This document shows positions 6,068 to 13,156 of a DNA stretch of 14,503 nt, in pieces; the first letter of the stretch is position 1; the number at the start of each line of letters is the position of its first letter. Origin of the DNA: PALSA-1006 sp964532405 (GTDB lineage: Bacteria > Pseudomonadota > Gammaproteobacteria > Burkholderiales > Gallionellaceae); the NCBI GenBank assembly GCA_964532405.1, contig CAZHIC010000048.1, positions 1 through 14,503 of the forward strand. The letters run 5' to 3'. Below the pieces are notes generated by a model that saw nothing but the letters and a program-made list of their open reading frames with translations, made no database searches and had not been told where the DNA came from. Made by a program: the position numbers and the translations under genes.

Positions 6068-7344
6068 TCTCCCGCGAACAACTGCTGCACGGTTTCGCGT
6101 TCGCGGATGAGGTGCACCGACGACCCATCCACCATCACTTCGGCAGCGCGCGGACGCGTGTTGTAATTCGAACTCATGCTCATCCCATAAGCGCCCGCCG
6201 ACATCAAAACGAGCAGAGAGCCCTGCTCCAGAGCCAGTTTGCGTGCATGCCCCAGAAAATCTCCGGTCTCGCAAATCGGCCCGACCACCTCGTAAATTGA
6301 AGATGGATTTTCTCGTTTGCCTCCTCCCCCGCTCGCGGGGGAGGATTGAGAAGAGGGCTCTCGCGACACCGGAAGAATCGCGTGATACGCATCATATAAT
6401 GCCGGGCGCATCAGATCATTCATCGCCGCATCGACGATGGCAAAATGTTTTTCTTCGCCGGGCTTCAGGTATTCCACGCGGGTCAGCAACACCCCCGCGT
6501 TGCCCACCAGCACACGCCCCGGCTCGACGATGAGCTTTTCGCTGCGCCCTTGCAGCACGCCCAACAAAGCTTGCGCATACTCGGCGATGGACGGCGGCGT
6601 TTCATCGTCGTAGCAAATCCCCAGCCCGCCGCCGAGATCGAGGTGCTCCAGCTTGATACCTTCTCGCGCTAACTGGTCGACTAACAGCAATACCTTCTCT
6701 GCCGCCGCGATGAATGGGCTGATCTCGGTGAGTTGCGAACCGATATGACAATCCATGCCCGTCACGCGCAAATACTGCATACCCGCCGCCTTGCGATACA
6801 ACGTCACCGCGTCGGTGTAAGAGACGCCGAATTTATTCTGCTTCAATCCTGTGGAAATATAGGGATGCGTCTTAGCATCCACATCGGGGTTCACGCGCAG
6901 GCTGACCGGCGCAATTTTTCCCATCTTGCCAGCCACCGCGTTGAGACGATCTAGCTCTGCCACAGACTCCACGTTGAAACACAATATTTCCGCATCGAGC
7001 GCGAGTCGCATCTCCGCTTCCGTCTTGCCCACGCCGGAGAACACCACCTTGTTTGCCGTTCCGCCTGCCGCCAGCACGCGCTGCAACTCGCCGCCGGAAA
7101 CGATATCGAAGCCTGCCCCCAAGCGCGCAAACAGGTTGAGGATCGCCAGATTCGAATTGGACTTCACGGCAAAGCAGATCAGGTGTTCGCGCGCGCTAAG
7201 CGCATCCGCAAATTGACGATACGCATCGGTCAGCGCGGCGCGCGAATACACATAACAAGGCGTACCGAATTTTTCGGCAATGTCGGCCAGTGCGACATTC
7301 TCGGCAAACAACTGGTCTTGTTGATAATGAAAATAGGGAGTCAT
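6052..7344 (-). CDS. lysA: Diaminopimelate decarboxylase, with an in-frame palindromic insertion
   Basis: A PLP enzyme that converts meso-diaminopimelate to L-lysine, the last step of lysine synthesis. It has 430 residues from ATG 7344. Visible motifs: PLP lysine K61 (ICFAVKSNSN), HIGSQL at 200-205, the glycine loop LDLGGGLGI at 235-243, EPGRVLVGNAG at 274-284, and the catalytic Cys358 in CETGDF. Residues 330-343 (PSSQSSPASGGGGK) come from a 43-bp palindromic element inserted in frame between the DAYHAILPV segment and YEVVGPICETGD. This makes the protein roughly 15-20 residues longer than usual; the site is a linker between conserved blocks, so activity may survive. lptM ends 1 nt upstream of the start (TAA-T-ATG), so translation is coupled; AGAAG lies upstream. 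The usual neighbour dapF is absent downstream. Confidence 0.96.
   Translation of the reverse strand: MTPYFHYQQDQLFAENVALADIAEKFGTPCYVYSRAALTDAYRQFADALSAREHLICFAVKSNSNLAILNLFARLGAGFDIVSGGELQRVLAAGGTANKVVFSGVGKTEAEMRLALDAEILCFNVESVAELDRLNAVAGKMGKIAPVSLRVNPDVDAKTHPYISTGLKQNKFGVSYTDAVTLYRKAAGMQYLRVTGMDCHIGSQLTEISPFIAAAEKVLLLVDQLAREGIKLEHLDLGGGLGICYDDETPPSIAEYAQALLGVLQGRSEKLIVEPGRVLVGNAGVLLTRVEYLKPGEEKHFAIVDAAMNDLMRPALYDAYHAILPVSREPSSQSSPASGGGGKRENPSSIYEVVGPICETGDFLGHARKLALEQGSLLVLMSAGAYGMSMSSNYNTRPRAAEVMVDGSSVHLIRERETVQQLFAGEKIIA
6315..6357 (-). repeat. 43-bp palindromic element, copy 1, inside lysA
   Basis: Its core is a perfect hairpin of 10-bp arms (CCTCCCCCGC / GCGGGGGAGG, 6323-6344) around 2 nt. 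The full 43 bp match the intergenic copy at 7860-7902 at 36 of 43 positions by eye, in the opposite orientation. It contributes 14 codons to lysA without shifting the frame. Confidence 0.85.
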
Positions 7345-7345
7345 A

Positions 7346-7483
7346 TTAATTCTTCTGTTCGGATTGAGCGGGTGGAGCGGGATTTTTCGGCATGTATAAC
7401 GCACCTTTACGCCCGCAGCCTTGCAGCGCGAGCACCACCAGCAACATAATGCTGGCCAGAACGAGATTTGAAATACGCATCAT
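7346..7483 (-). CDS. lptM: LptM-type small lipoprotein (YifL family)
   Basis: A 45-residue lipoprotein. The hydrophobic signal (SNLVLASIMLLVVLALQG) ends in a lipobox LQGC, with Cys25 as the lipidated residue, followed directly by GRKGALYMP, the strongly conserved motif of the LptM/YifL family. The Pro/Gln-rich tail PKNPAPPAQSEQKN is probably disordered. LptM helps the LptDE complex mature so that lipopolysaccharide reaches the outer leaflet. ATG 7483 is chosen because AAGG lies 5 nt upstream; a second ATG follows at once. The stop lies 1 nt before lysA, and gene order lptM-lysA divergent from cyaY is common in betaproteobacteria. Signature and context make this a firm call despite the size. 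Confidence 0.93.
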   Translation of the reverse strand: MMRISNLVLASIMLLVVLALQGCGRKGALYMPKNPAPPAQSEQKN

Positions 7484-7512
7484 TGCGACCTTACAGAAAT
7501 GAATAACGCAGG

Positions 7513-7518
7513 ATTATA
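7513..7518 (-). promoter_or_regulatory. Perfect -10 box for lptM-lysA
   Basis: On the minus strand TATAAT lies 29 nt upstream of the lptM start in the 53-bp gap to cyaY. No good -35 is seen at the normal distance, so an activator or weak -35 may be involved. Confidence 0.4.
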
Positions 7519-7536
7519 CATGGAAAGGCAACATCA

Positions 7537-7671
7537 ATGACTGAAAGCGAATTCACCCGACTGGCCGATGCCATCTTCACGCGCATTGAAAATGCGCTGG
7601 ATGGCAGCGAACTTTTCAGAAAGCCGAGCAAACTGGTGCCACTGGCCACTAGGAGGTCGACTCTGATTTAA
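7537..7671 (+). pseudogene. cyaY: Truncated frataxin gene (cyaY)
   Basis: The first 24 codons read MTESEFTRLADAIFTRIENA followed by LDGS, the N-terminal helix of bacterial frataxin CyaY, which binds iron and modulates Fe-S cluster assembly. The normal protein has about 105 residues. Here the frame then runs into unrelated sequence (ELFRKPSKLVPLATRRSTLI) and stops after 44 codons. None of the later conserved CyaY beta-sheet residues (such as the INRQ / EIW motifs) appear in 7610-7930 in any frame. The position divergent from lptM-lysA is the normal one, which supports the identity. The break falls near 7609. The cause (deletion or insertion) cannot be told from this window, and a second intact copy elsewhere cannot be excluded. 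Confidence 0.8.
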
Positions 7672-7859
7672 CCCGTCATTTGCGGGTTGATGACATCGAG
7701 ATGTGCCATCGAATTTTTGAAAACACTTCGAACTTCAGGCATTATCGAGGGAGGGGAATGACTGAATAGCAAATCACTTTCCTGCCGACATATAAAGCAC
7801 CGTACCTAACGGGCGTGACAATTCACCATTTATGATTATAAAACTGGCTAAGCCCGTTC

Positions 7860-7902
7860 CCCTCTCCTCAACCCTCGCCCGCAAGCGGGCGAGGAGACGA
7901 AC
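7860..7902 (+). repeat. 43-bp palindromic element, copy 2, intergenic
   Basis: The core hairpin has 10-bp arms CCTCGCCCGC / GCGGGCGAGG (7873-7894) around AA. It matches the lysA copy at 36 of 43 positions, with a C-G pair swapped to G-C in the stem. It lies 30 nt before the antiporter gene and directly after a 7-bp paired repeat (AACGGGC at 7808 / GCCCGTT at 7852). Confidence 0.85.
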
Positions 7903-7932
7903 AATCACTACGCGAATTTCAAATTAAGCCCG

Positions 7933-9909
7933 ATGAATAATTCTCTGCAACTCGTTTTGATCCTTCTTGCCGTCGCTGTCGGCGTGGTGGTGCTGTGCCG
8001 TATTTTGCGTTTGCCCGCCATGCTGGGCTACCTCATCGTCGGCATCCTGATCGGCCCGCACGCGCTCGGCTGGATACCGGACGCCCCCGAAACGCGCCAT
8101 CTGGCCGAATTCGGCGTGGTGTTCCTGATGTTCAGCATCGGCCTGGAATTCAGCCTTGCGCGCCTGCGCTCCATGCAGCGCATCGTGTTCGGCTTGGGTG
8201 CGGCGCAAGTAGCGCTCACGATGCTGCTGGTCATGCTCTCGTCGTTGTTCTTTGATTTGGACTGGCGGCAAGGTCTTGCTTTGGGCGGGGTGCTGGCGAT
8301 GTCGTCCACCGCAATCGTGAGCAAGATGCTGGTCGAACGCGCCGAATTGAGTTCCGCGCACGGACACAAGATCATGGGCGTGTTGCTGTTCCAGGATCTG
8401 GCGGTGGTACCGCTCATCATCATCATTCCCGCGCTGGGCAGCGGCTCCGGCGACCTGACGACGACCATCGTCTACGCCACGCTCAAGGCGGTTTTGTTGC
8501 TCTCCGTCCTGTTGATATTCGGACAGCGCTTGCTGCGCCCGTGGTTCGATCTGGTCGCACAGCAAAAATCTTCCGAGCTGTTCATGCTCAATGTGTTGTT
8601 GTTCACGCTGGGCTTGGCCTATCTCACCGAGCTGAGCGGACTGTCGATGGCGCTGGGCGCATTCGTGGCGGGCATGCTCATCTCCGAAACGGAATACCGT
8701 TATCAGGTGGAAGAAGACATCAAGCCCTTCCGCGACGTATTGCTGGGCTTGTTTTTCGTCACCATCGGCATGATGCTGAACATGACCAGCGTCATTTCCG
8801 GCTCCGGCTGGGTGCTGCTGGTGTTGCTCATTCTGCTGCCGTTCAAAGCTGTGGTGGTCACGCTACTGGTGCGCTGGTTCGCAAAAGACTGGGGCGTGGG
8901 CATACGCACCGGATTGGGTTTGGCGCAAGCGGGGGAATTCGGTTTTGTTCTGTTGACGCTGGCAGGAAACGTCAACCTGCTCCCCCCCGAGATCATGCAA
9001 AACGTGCTCGCCGCCATGCTCATCTCCATGCTGATCGCGCCCTTCCTGATCCAGCACGCCGAAGCCATCGTGCGCCGTTTGTCTCCGGCGGAATGGATGA
9101 ACCAGGCCATGCAAGTCCACCATATCGCGGTGCAAAGCATGGCCTCCGACGCGCACATCATCGTGTGCGGCTACGGGCGCAGCGGCAAAGCTCTCGGCGG
9201 TTTTCTCACCAAAGAAAACATTAAGTTCGTGGCACTCGAACTCGACCCGCGTTGCGTGCGCGATGCCATCGCCGCCGGAGAAAAAGTCGTCTATGGCGAT
9301 GCCACCAAACGCGAAGTGTTACAGGCAGCAGGATTGATGCGCGCCAAAGCACTGGTGATCACCTACGACGATGCACCTTCCGCGCTGAAGATATTGCACC
9401 ACGTCAAACACGCGCGCCCCGGCTTGCCCGTCGTAGTGCGCACTGCCGACGATACCCATGTGGAAGCCCTCAAACGCGCGGGTGCAGCCGAGGTCGTCGC
9501 CGAAGTGCTGGAAGGCAGCGTCATGCTCGCCTCGCAGGCGTTGCTGCTTTCCGGCGTGCCGCTCAATCGCGTCATACGCCGCATCCAAGAGGCTCGCGCC
9601 CGCCGCTACAGCGTATTTAGCGGCTTCTTCCGCGCCTCGCCCGAACCCGTCGGTGAAGCAACAGATAATCAGCAACCGCGCTTCAACAGCTTGCTGCTCA
9701 ACAAGGGCGATACGGCTGTCGGCAAAACGCTGGATGAGATCAACCTTGCCGAGTTGAACATCGAGGTCAATTCCGTGCGCCGCCACAACGTCGAAGGCAG
9801 CCAACCCGCCGGAGACATGGTGTTGCGTCCAGGGGACGTGCTGATGTTGCTCGGTGAGCCCGTAGCCCTAGCGGATGCGGAAAAGCGTCTGCGCGGCGGC
9901 GGCTTCTGA
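7933..9909 (+). CDS. Kef/YbaL-type monovalent cation:proton antiporter (CPA2)
   Basis: A 658-residue inner-membrane protein of the CPA2 family. Residues 1-380 form the multi-helix exchanger domain, with the family's GVVFLMFSIGLEF (61-73), FQDLAVVP (153-160), GAFVAGMLIS (242-251) and AQAGEFGFVL (331-340) signatures. A cytoplasmic RCK/TrkA-N domain follows (about 408-525), with nucleotide-binding GYGRSG at 413-418 and acidic LELD at 435-438. A TrkA-C domain (about 585-652, ending LRPGDVLMLLGE) closes the protein. Members exchange K+ or Na+ for H+ and are gated by nucleotides or, in KefB/C, by glutathione adducts; the exact ion and gating cannot be read here. ATG 7933 has only a weak ribosome binding site. 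relA begins 9 nt after the stop, so co-transcription is likely. Confidence 0.93.
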   Translation: MNNSLQLVLILLAVAVGVVVLCRILRLPAMLGYLIVGILIGPHALGWIPDAPETRHLAEFGVVFLMFSIGLEFSLARLRSMQRIVFGLGAAQVALTMLLVMLSSLFFDLDWRQGLALGGVLAMSSTAIVSKMLVERAELSSAHGHKIMGVLLFQDLAVVPLIIIIPALGSGSGDLTTTIVYATLKAVLLLSVLLIFGQRLLRPWFDLVAQQKSSELFMLNVLLFTLGLAYLTELSGLSMALGAFVAGMLISETEYRYQVEEDIKPFRDVLLGLFFVTIGMMLNMTSVISGSGWVLLVLLILLPFKAVVVTLLVRWFAKDWGVGIRTGLGLAQAGEFGFVLLTLAGNVNLLPPEIMQNVLAAMLISMLIAPFLIQHAEAIVRRLSPAEWMNQAMQVHHIAVQSMASDAHIIVCGYGRSGKALGGFLTKENIKFVALELDPRCVRDAIAAGEKVVYGDATKREVLQAAGLMRAKALVITYDDAPSALKILHHVKHARPGLPVVVRTADDTHVEALKRAGAAEVVAEVLEGSVMLASQALLLSGVPLNRVIRRIQEARARRYSVFSGFFRASPEPVGEATDNQQPRFNSLLLNKGDTAVGKTLDEINLAELNIEVNSVRRHNVEGSQPAGDMVLRPGDVLMLLGEPVALADAEKRLRGGGF

Positions 9910-9918
9910 GGCGGCGAG

Positions 9919-11943
9919 ATGGTCGCCCCTATTCACGTAACGCCCGCATCGGGCAAAAACAACACTGGCCTTCAGACTTTGCTCGACGGGTTGCCGAAGA
10001 ATTTTTCCCCGGAAGAAATCGCGTCGATCCGGCACGCTTGCGCATTGGTCGAGCCGTTTTACGCGGGCAAAGTCGAACTGACGAATACACCGCTGTTGCA
10101 GCACGCGCTGGGTGCGGCAGCGATACTCGCCAAGATGAACATGGATTGCGCGTCGATCACCGCCGTCATCCTGCACGCGTTACCCGAATACTTGAAAGAC
10201 TGGCAGGAAAAAATCCACACGGATTTCGGCAGCGACGTGAGCGAACTGGTGGCAGGTATCTCGCGCATGGAGCAGATTCGGCAGTTCAGCGAGATGAGCA
10301 ATTTGCACACTCACGAAACAAAAAATGGCGACCAGACCCAGCAGATCGAAACACTGCGCAAGATGTTGCTGGCGATGGTGCAGGACATTCGCGTGGTGCT
10401 CATCAAACTCGCCGAGCGCACGCAGACCATGCGTCACCTCGCCAAGGCCAGCGCGGATCAACAGAAACTTATCGCGCGCGAAACGCAGGGCATCTTTGCG
10501 CCGCTGGCAAACCGTCTCGGCGTGTGGCAGATCAAATGGGAACTGGAAGACCTGTCGCTGCGCTATCTGGAGCCACAACTCTATAAGCAAGTCGCCAGCC
10601 TGCTGGACGAACGCCGCGCAGATCGCGAACAGTACATCGCCGATGTGCTGAAATTATTAAAACAGGAATTGGGGCAGGCAAACATCCAAGCCGACGTAAC
10701 GGGTCGCCCCAAGCACATCTACAGCATCATCAACAAAATGAAGCGCAAGCAGGTGGAGTTCAGCGAGTTGTACGATGTGCGCGCAGTGCGTATTCTGGTG
10801 GAGGATCTGCGCGATTGTTATACCGCGCTGGGCTTGGTGCACAACCTGTGGCAACCCATCCCCGGCGAATTCGACGACTACATCGCGCACCCCAAGAGCA
10901 ACGGCTATCGCTCCTTGCACACGGCGGTGATCGGCCCGCGCGACTTGGCGATCGAAGTGCAGATACGCACAGCCGATATGCACCAGCATTCCGAATTCGG
11001 TGTCGCCGCGCACTGGCGCTACAAAGAAGGCGGCAAATCCGACACCAAGTTCGACGAGAAAATCGCCTGGCTGCGCCAGATACTGGAGTGGAAAGAAGAT
11101 GTCGCGGATAGCGGCGACATGCTGGAACAATTCAAGAGCGAGCTGTTTCAGGATCACGTCTATGTGCTCACACCGCAGGGCAAGGTGATCGATCTGCCCA
11201 AAGGCGCGACCCCGGTGGATTTTTCCTACAGCCTGCACACCGATCTGGGACACCGCACGCGCGGTGCCAAAGTAAACGGCAGTATCGTGCCGCTGAATTA
11301 CAAATTGCAAAACGGGCAACGCGTGGAAATTCTGACGACCAAGATCGGCTCGCCCAGCCGCGATTGGATCAACCCGAGTCTCGGTTATTTGCAAAGCGCC
11401 CGTGCCCGCGCCAAAGTGCGGCAGTGGTTCAAGATGCAAAATTTCGACGAGAACGTCGCGCAAGGCAGAGCGCAACTGGATAAAGAATTGCATCGGCTCG
11501 GCGTCACCTCCGTCAATCAGGACAAGATCGCGCAGCGTTTGCACTTCAATAAACTGGAAGACTTATTAGCGGCCATCGGTCGTAGCGAAGTCACACAACA
11601 TCAGATCGTAGTCGCGATCCAGGAAGAAATACCGGGCAAGATCGAGGAAGCCAAGCCTGCGGTCATACGCACTGCCACAACGCAGGCCGCACCCAAGGGG
11701 GTACTGGTAGAAGGCGTCGGCAACCTGCTCACCAAAACCGCGCAATGTTGCCATCCCCAGCCGCCCGATATCATCGTCGGCTACGTCACCCGCGACCGGG
11801 GCATCACCCTGCATCGCAAAGACTGCCCTGCCATGCTGCGCCTGCCGGAAAACCGGCGCGACAGAATGCTTGAAGCGCAATGGGGAAACAACAAAGGGGA
11901 TGCGATTTTCTTGGCGAAGGTGCGTGCAGTAAAGAAGGCATAG
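9919..11943 (+). CDS. relA: RelA (p)ppGpp synthetase, lacking the C-terminal ACT domain
   Basis: A ribosome-associated enzyme that transfers pyrophosphate from ATP to GTP/GDP when uncharged tRNA accumulates. The HD hydrolase domain is degenerate: where SpoT has HD...ED, residues 86-91 read HALPEY, so no hydrolysis is expected. The synthetase domain (about 225-370) has GRPKHIYSI (263-270), the monofunctional EXDD motif EFDD (317-320), YRSLHT (330-335) and VQIRT. TGS spans about 412-475, a helical domain follows, then the zinc-finger/RIS domain with C610-C611 and C636. The chain ends 19 residues after EAQWG, where family members (about 740 residues) continue into an ACT/RRM domain that contacts the ribosome. 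No ACT-like sequence occurs in any frame downstream. The stop is 118 nt before a toxin-antitoxin module. Synthesis may persist, but ribosomal control could be altered. Confidence 0.95.
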   Translation: MVAPIHVTPASGKNNTGLQTLLDGLPKNFSPEEIASIRHACALVEPFYAGKVELTNTPLLQHALGAAAILAKMNMDCASITAVILHALPEYLKDWQEKIHTDFGSDVSELVAGISRMEQIRQFSEMSNLHTHETKNGDQTQQIETLRKMLLAMVQDIRVVLIKLAERTQTMRHLAKASADQQKLIARETQGIFAPLANRLGVWQIKWELEDLSLRYLEPQLYKQVASLLDERRADREQYIADVLKLLKQELGQANIQADVTGRPKHIYSIINKMKRKQVEFSELYDVRAVRILVEDLRDCYTALGLVHNLWQPIPGEFDDYIAHPKSNGYRSLHTAVIGPRDLAIEVQIRTADMHQHSEFGVAAHWRYKEGGKSDTKFDEKIAWLRQILEWKEDVADSGDMLEQFKSELFQDHVYVLTPQGKVIDLPKGATPVDFSYSLHTDLGHRTRGAKVNGSIVPLNYKLQNGQRVEILTTKIGSPSRDWINPSLGYLQSARARAKVRQWFKMQNFDENVAQGRAQLDKELHRLGVTSVNQDKIAQRLHFNKLEDLLAAIGRSEVTQHQIVVAIQEEIPGKIEEAKPAVIRTATTQAAPKGVLVEGVGNLLTKTAQCCHPQPPDIIVGYVTRDRGITLHRKDCPAMLRLPENRRDRMLEAQWGNNKGDAIFLAKVRAVKKA

Positions 11944-11985
11944 GGCATCCGCATATAAATCCCAAAAATGAATCCGGCAAAATGT

Positions 11986-12013
11986 TTGCAGAAAATATTT
12001 GGAAGTGTATTAA
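11986..12013 (+). promoter_or_regulatory. Sigma-70-like promoter for the second toxin-antitoxin pair
   Basis: TTGCAG (11986-11991), a 16-nt spacer and TATTAA (12008-12013) lie about 48 nt before the antitoxin start, in the non-coding stretch after relA. Confidence 0.45.
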
Positions 12014-12061
12014 ACTGCCCTCGTCAAATATGAGTAATGCAGGCGTTAAAGGAGTATGGTC

Positions 12062-12325
12062 ATGTCCACCTTGGTGATCGAACATTGCAAAGTCAGTGAG
12101 TTACCCCAGCAATGGGCTCAACGCTTAAAGGTGCGGCCCGAGCAAACCGTAACGGTGCGTATTGAAACAGAGGCCGCTCAACCTACCCCCACGCCAGAAA
12201 CGTTTGTAACTAATGATCCCGCTTTTGGCATGTGGCGTGATCGTGAAGACATGGCAGATGTATCCGCTTTCGTGCGGCAACTGCGCGCTCCACGCTACGC
12301 GCCTGATGGCTCACGTCAGGATTAG
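12062..12325 (+). CDS. VapB-type antitoxin
   Basis: An 87-residue protein encoded directly upstream of a PIN toxin. Its C-terminal part, VTNDPAFGMWRDREDMADVS followed by AFVRQLRAPRY, matches the toxin-binding tail seen in a common VapB-like antitoxin group (DPxFGMWxDREDMxDVxxYVRxLRxPR). The N-terminal part (about 1-40, with V-rich TVTVRIETE) would provide dimerisation and DNA binding, but I cannot assign its fold with certainty. AAAGGAG at 12048-12054 gives 7 nt spacing to ATG 12062; an in-frame ATG at 12056 is only 1 nt from that site and is rejected. The stop is 8 nt before the toxin. Autorepression is expected from the family. Confidence 0.85.
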   Translation: MSTLVIEHCKVSELPQQWAQRLKVRPEQTVTVRIETEAAQPTPTPETFVTNDPAFGMWRDREDMADVSAFVRQLRAPRYAPDGSRQD

Positions 12326-12333
12326 GATACGCA

Positions 12334-12711
12334 ATGCTGGTTGATACCGATGTACTCATTTGGCATTTACGCGGCTACCAGCAAGCCACGCAAAAATTGG
12401 ACAGTTTTCCTACGTTGATAATTTCAGCCGTTACTTACATGGAATTGTTGCAGGGATTGCGCAGCAAAACAGAAATGAAAGCCTTGCAGCAAAGCTTGGC
12501 GATGCGTCACACGCAACGCTTACCACTCACCCCCGCGATTACCGAAAGAGCAACATCCTTAATGGAAGGCATGGTGTTATCGGACGGATTGCAAATGGCT
12601 GATGCGCTAATCGCCGCCACGGCGCTAGAACATCAGCTTCCCTTGCTTACCGGCAATGTTAAACATTTTTCGGCAATTGCAACTCTGCGCGTCGAGAGAT
12701 TTGAGATTTAA
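12334..12711 (+). CDS. vapC: PIN-domain ribonuclease toxin (VapC)
   Basis: A 125-residue VapC toxin. The metal-binding residues are in place: D4 (MLVDTDVLIWHLRG), E37 (TYMELLQGLR) and D90 (LQMADALIAATAL). The fourth position, often acidic, is TGN (106-108, LLTGNVKHF), a normal variant in this subgroup. The hydrophobic pattern and length match the family, so the toxin looks functional. It belongs to a different subfamily from the PIN toxin at 677-1072, with little identity outside the motifs, so the two modules are not duplicates. It is located right after the shortened relA, suggesting that it arrived with, or replaced, the relA 3' end. Confidence 0.93.
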   Translation: MLVDTDVLIWHLRGYQQATQKLDSFPTLIISAVTYMELLQGLRSKTEMKALQQSLAMRHTQRLPLTPAITERATSLMEGMVLSDGLQMADALIAATALEHQLPLLTGNVKHFSAIATLRVERFEI

Positions 12712-12745
12712 AAGTCATATGGGGCGCGTGGCTCTTCTAGCCAAG

Positions 12746-13099
12746 TTACTTTTTGTCACTGCCAAAATAAAATCCTGTCACCGCGCCAGTTAAAGGGCCA
12801 AGAAAAGCAAGCACCTCACTGAAGTGATTTTCTCGTCCAAGCCACACAATGTAAAAAAGCGCCGTTACCACAACACAGATTGCCAATATTGGTCCTGTAC
12901 GATGTATAAGTCGAAAAGCTATTGGTTCGTTGTAGCCTTTGCCTTTGCAAATAGAGCACACTAGTCCATGTGCTGGTTCATATTTATAAAACCACCAGCG
13001 ATTTGCACAGTTTGCGCATGAAGCCTCCTCCTTGCCAGTGCGACAAGTCCCCGTTCCTATGCAGTGCGCGCAAGCTTTCAATTCGGTTTGTTGAGACAT
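12746..13099 (-). CDS. Cys-rich (zinc-ribbon-like) small membrane protein, unknown function
   Basis: A 117-residue protein with seven cysteines in its first half: C10-x2-C13, C19, C28-x2-C31 and C48-x2-C51, the last within CSICKGKGY. The CxxC pairs, two of them near Gly-rich turns, recall the zinc-binding repeats of DnaJ-type Cys-rich domains. Two membrane segments follow (about 69-87 and 96-112), and the chain ends YFGSDKK. The layout suggests a zinc-binding cytosolic head anchored in the membrane. AGGAG lies 5 nt before the ATG. I do not recognise the family. It lies 57 nt downstream of the exported protein gene on the same strand, so the two may form an operon. Composition is AT-richer than the relA side. 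Confidence 0.75.
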   Translation of the reverse strand: MSQQTELKACAHCIGTGTCRTGKEEASCANCANRWWFYKYEPAHGLVCSICKGKGYNEPIAFRLIHRTGPILAICVVVTALFYIVWLGRENHFSEVLAFLGPLTGAVTGFYFGSDKK

Positions 13100-13156
13100 A
13101 AATTACTCCTAATTTGCCCACCTAAATCAGATCGTGCCAAACACAAGTGGAAAGCA

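Noticed and set aside
7804..7858. Integron attC-like site (ACCTAAC ... GCCCGTT)
   Set aside because: The 5' core fits RYYYAAC and 7 bp pair, but the 3' side continues GTTCCCC instead of GTTRRRY, and there is no integrase or cassette nearby.
7924..8565. 213-codon open frame antisense to the antiporter gene
   Set aside because: Gln/His/Arg-rich shadow of the membrane-helix codons; no start signal or family resemblance.
10657..11544. 295-codon open frame antisense to relA
   Set aside because: It lies wholly opposite a conserved relA coding region; open antisense frames are common at this base composition, and no family is recognisable.
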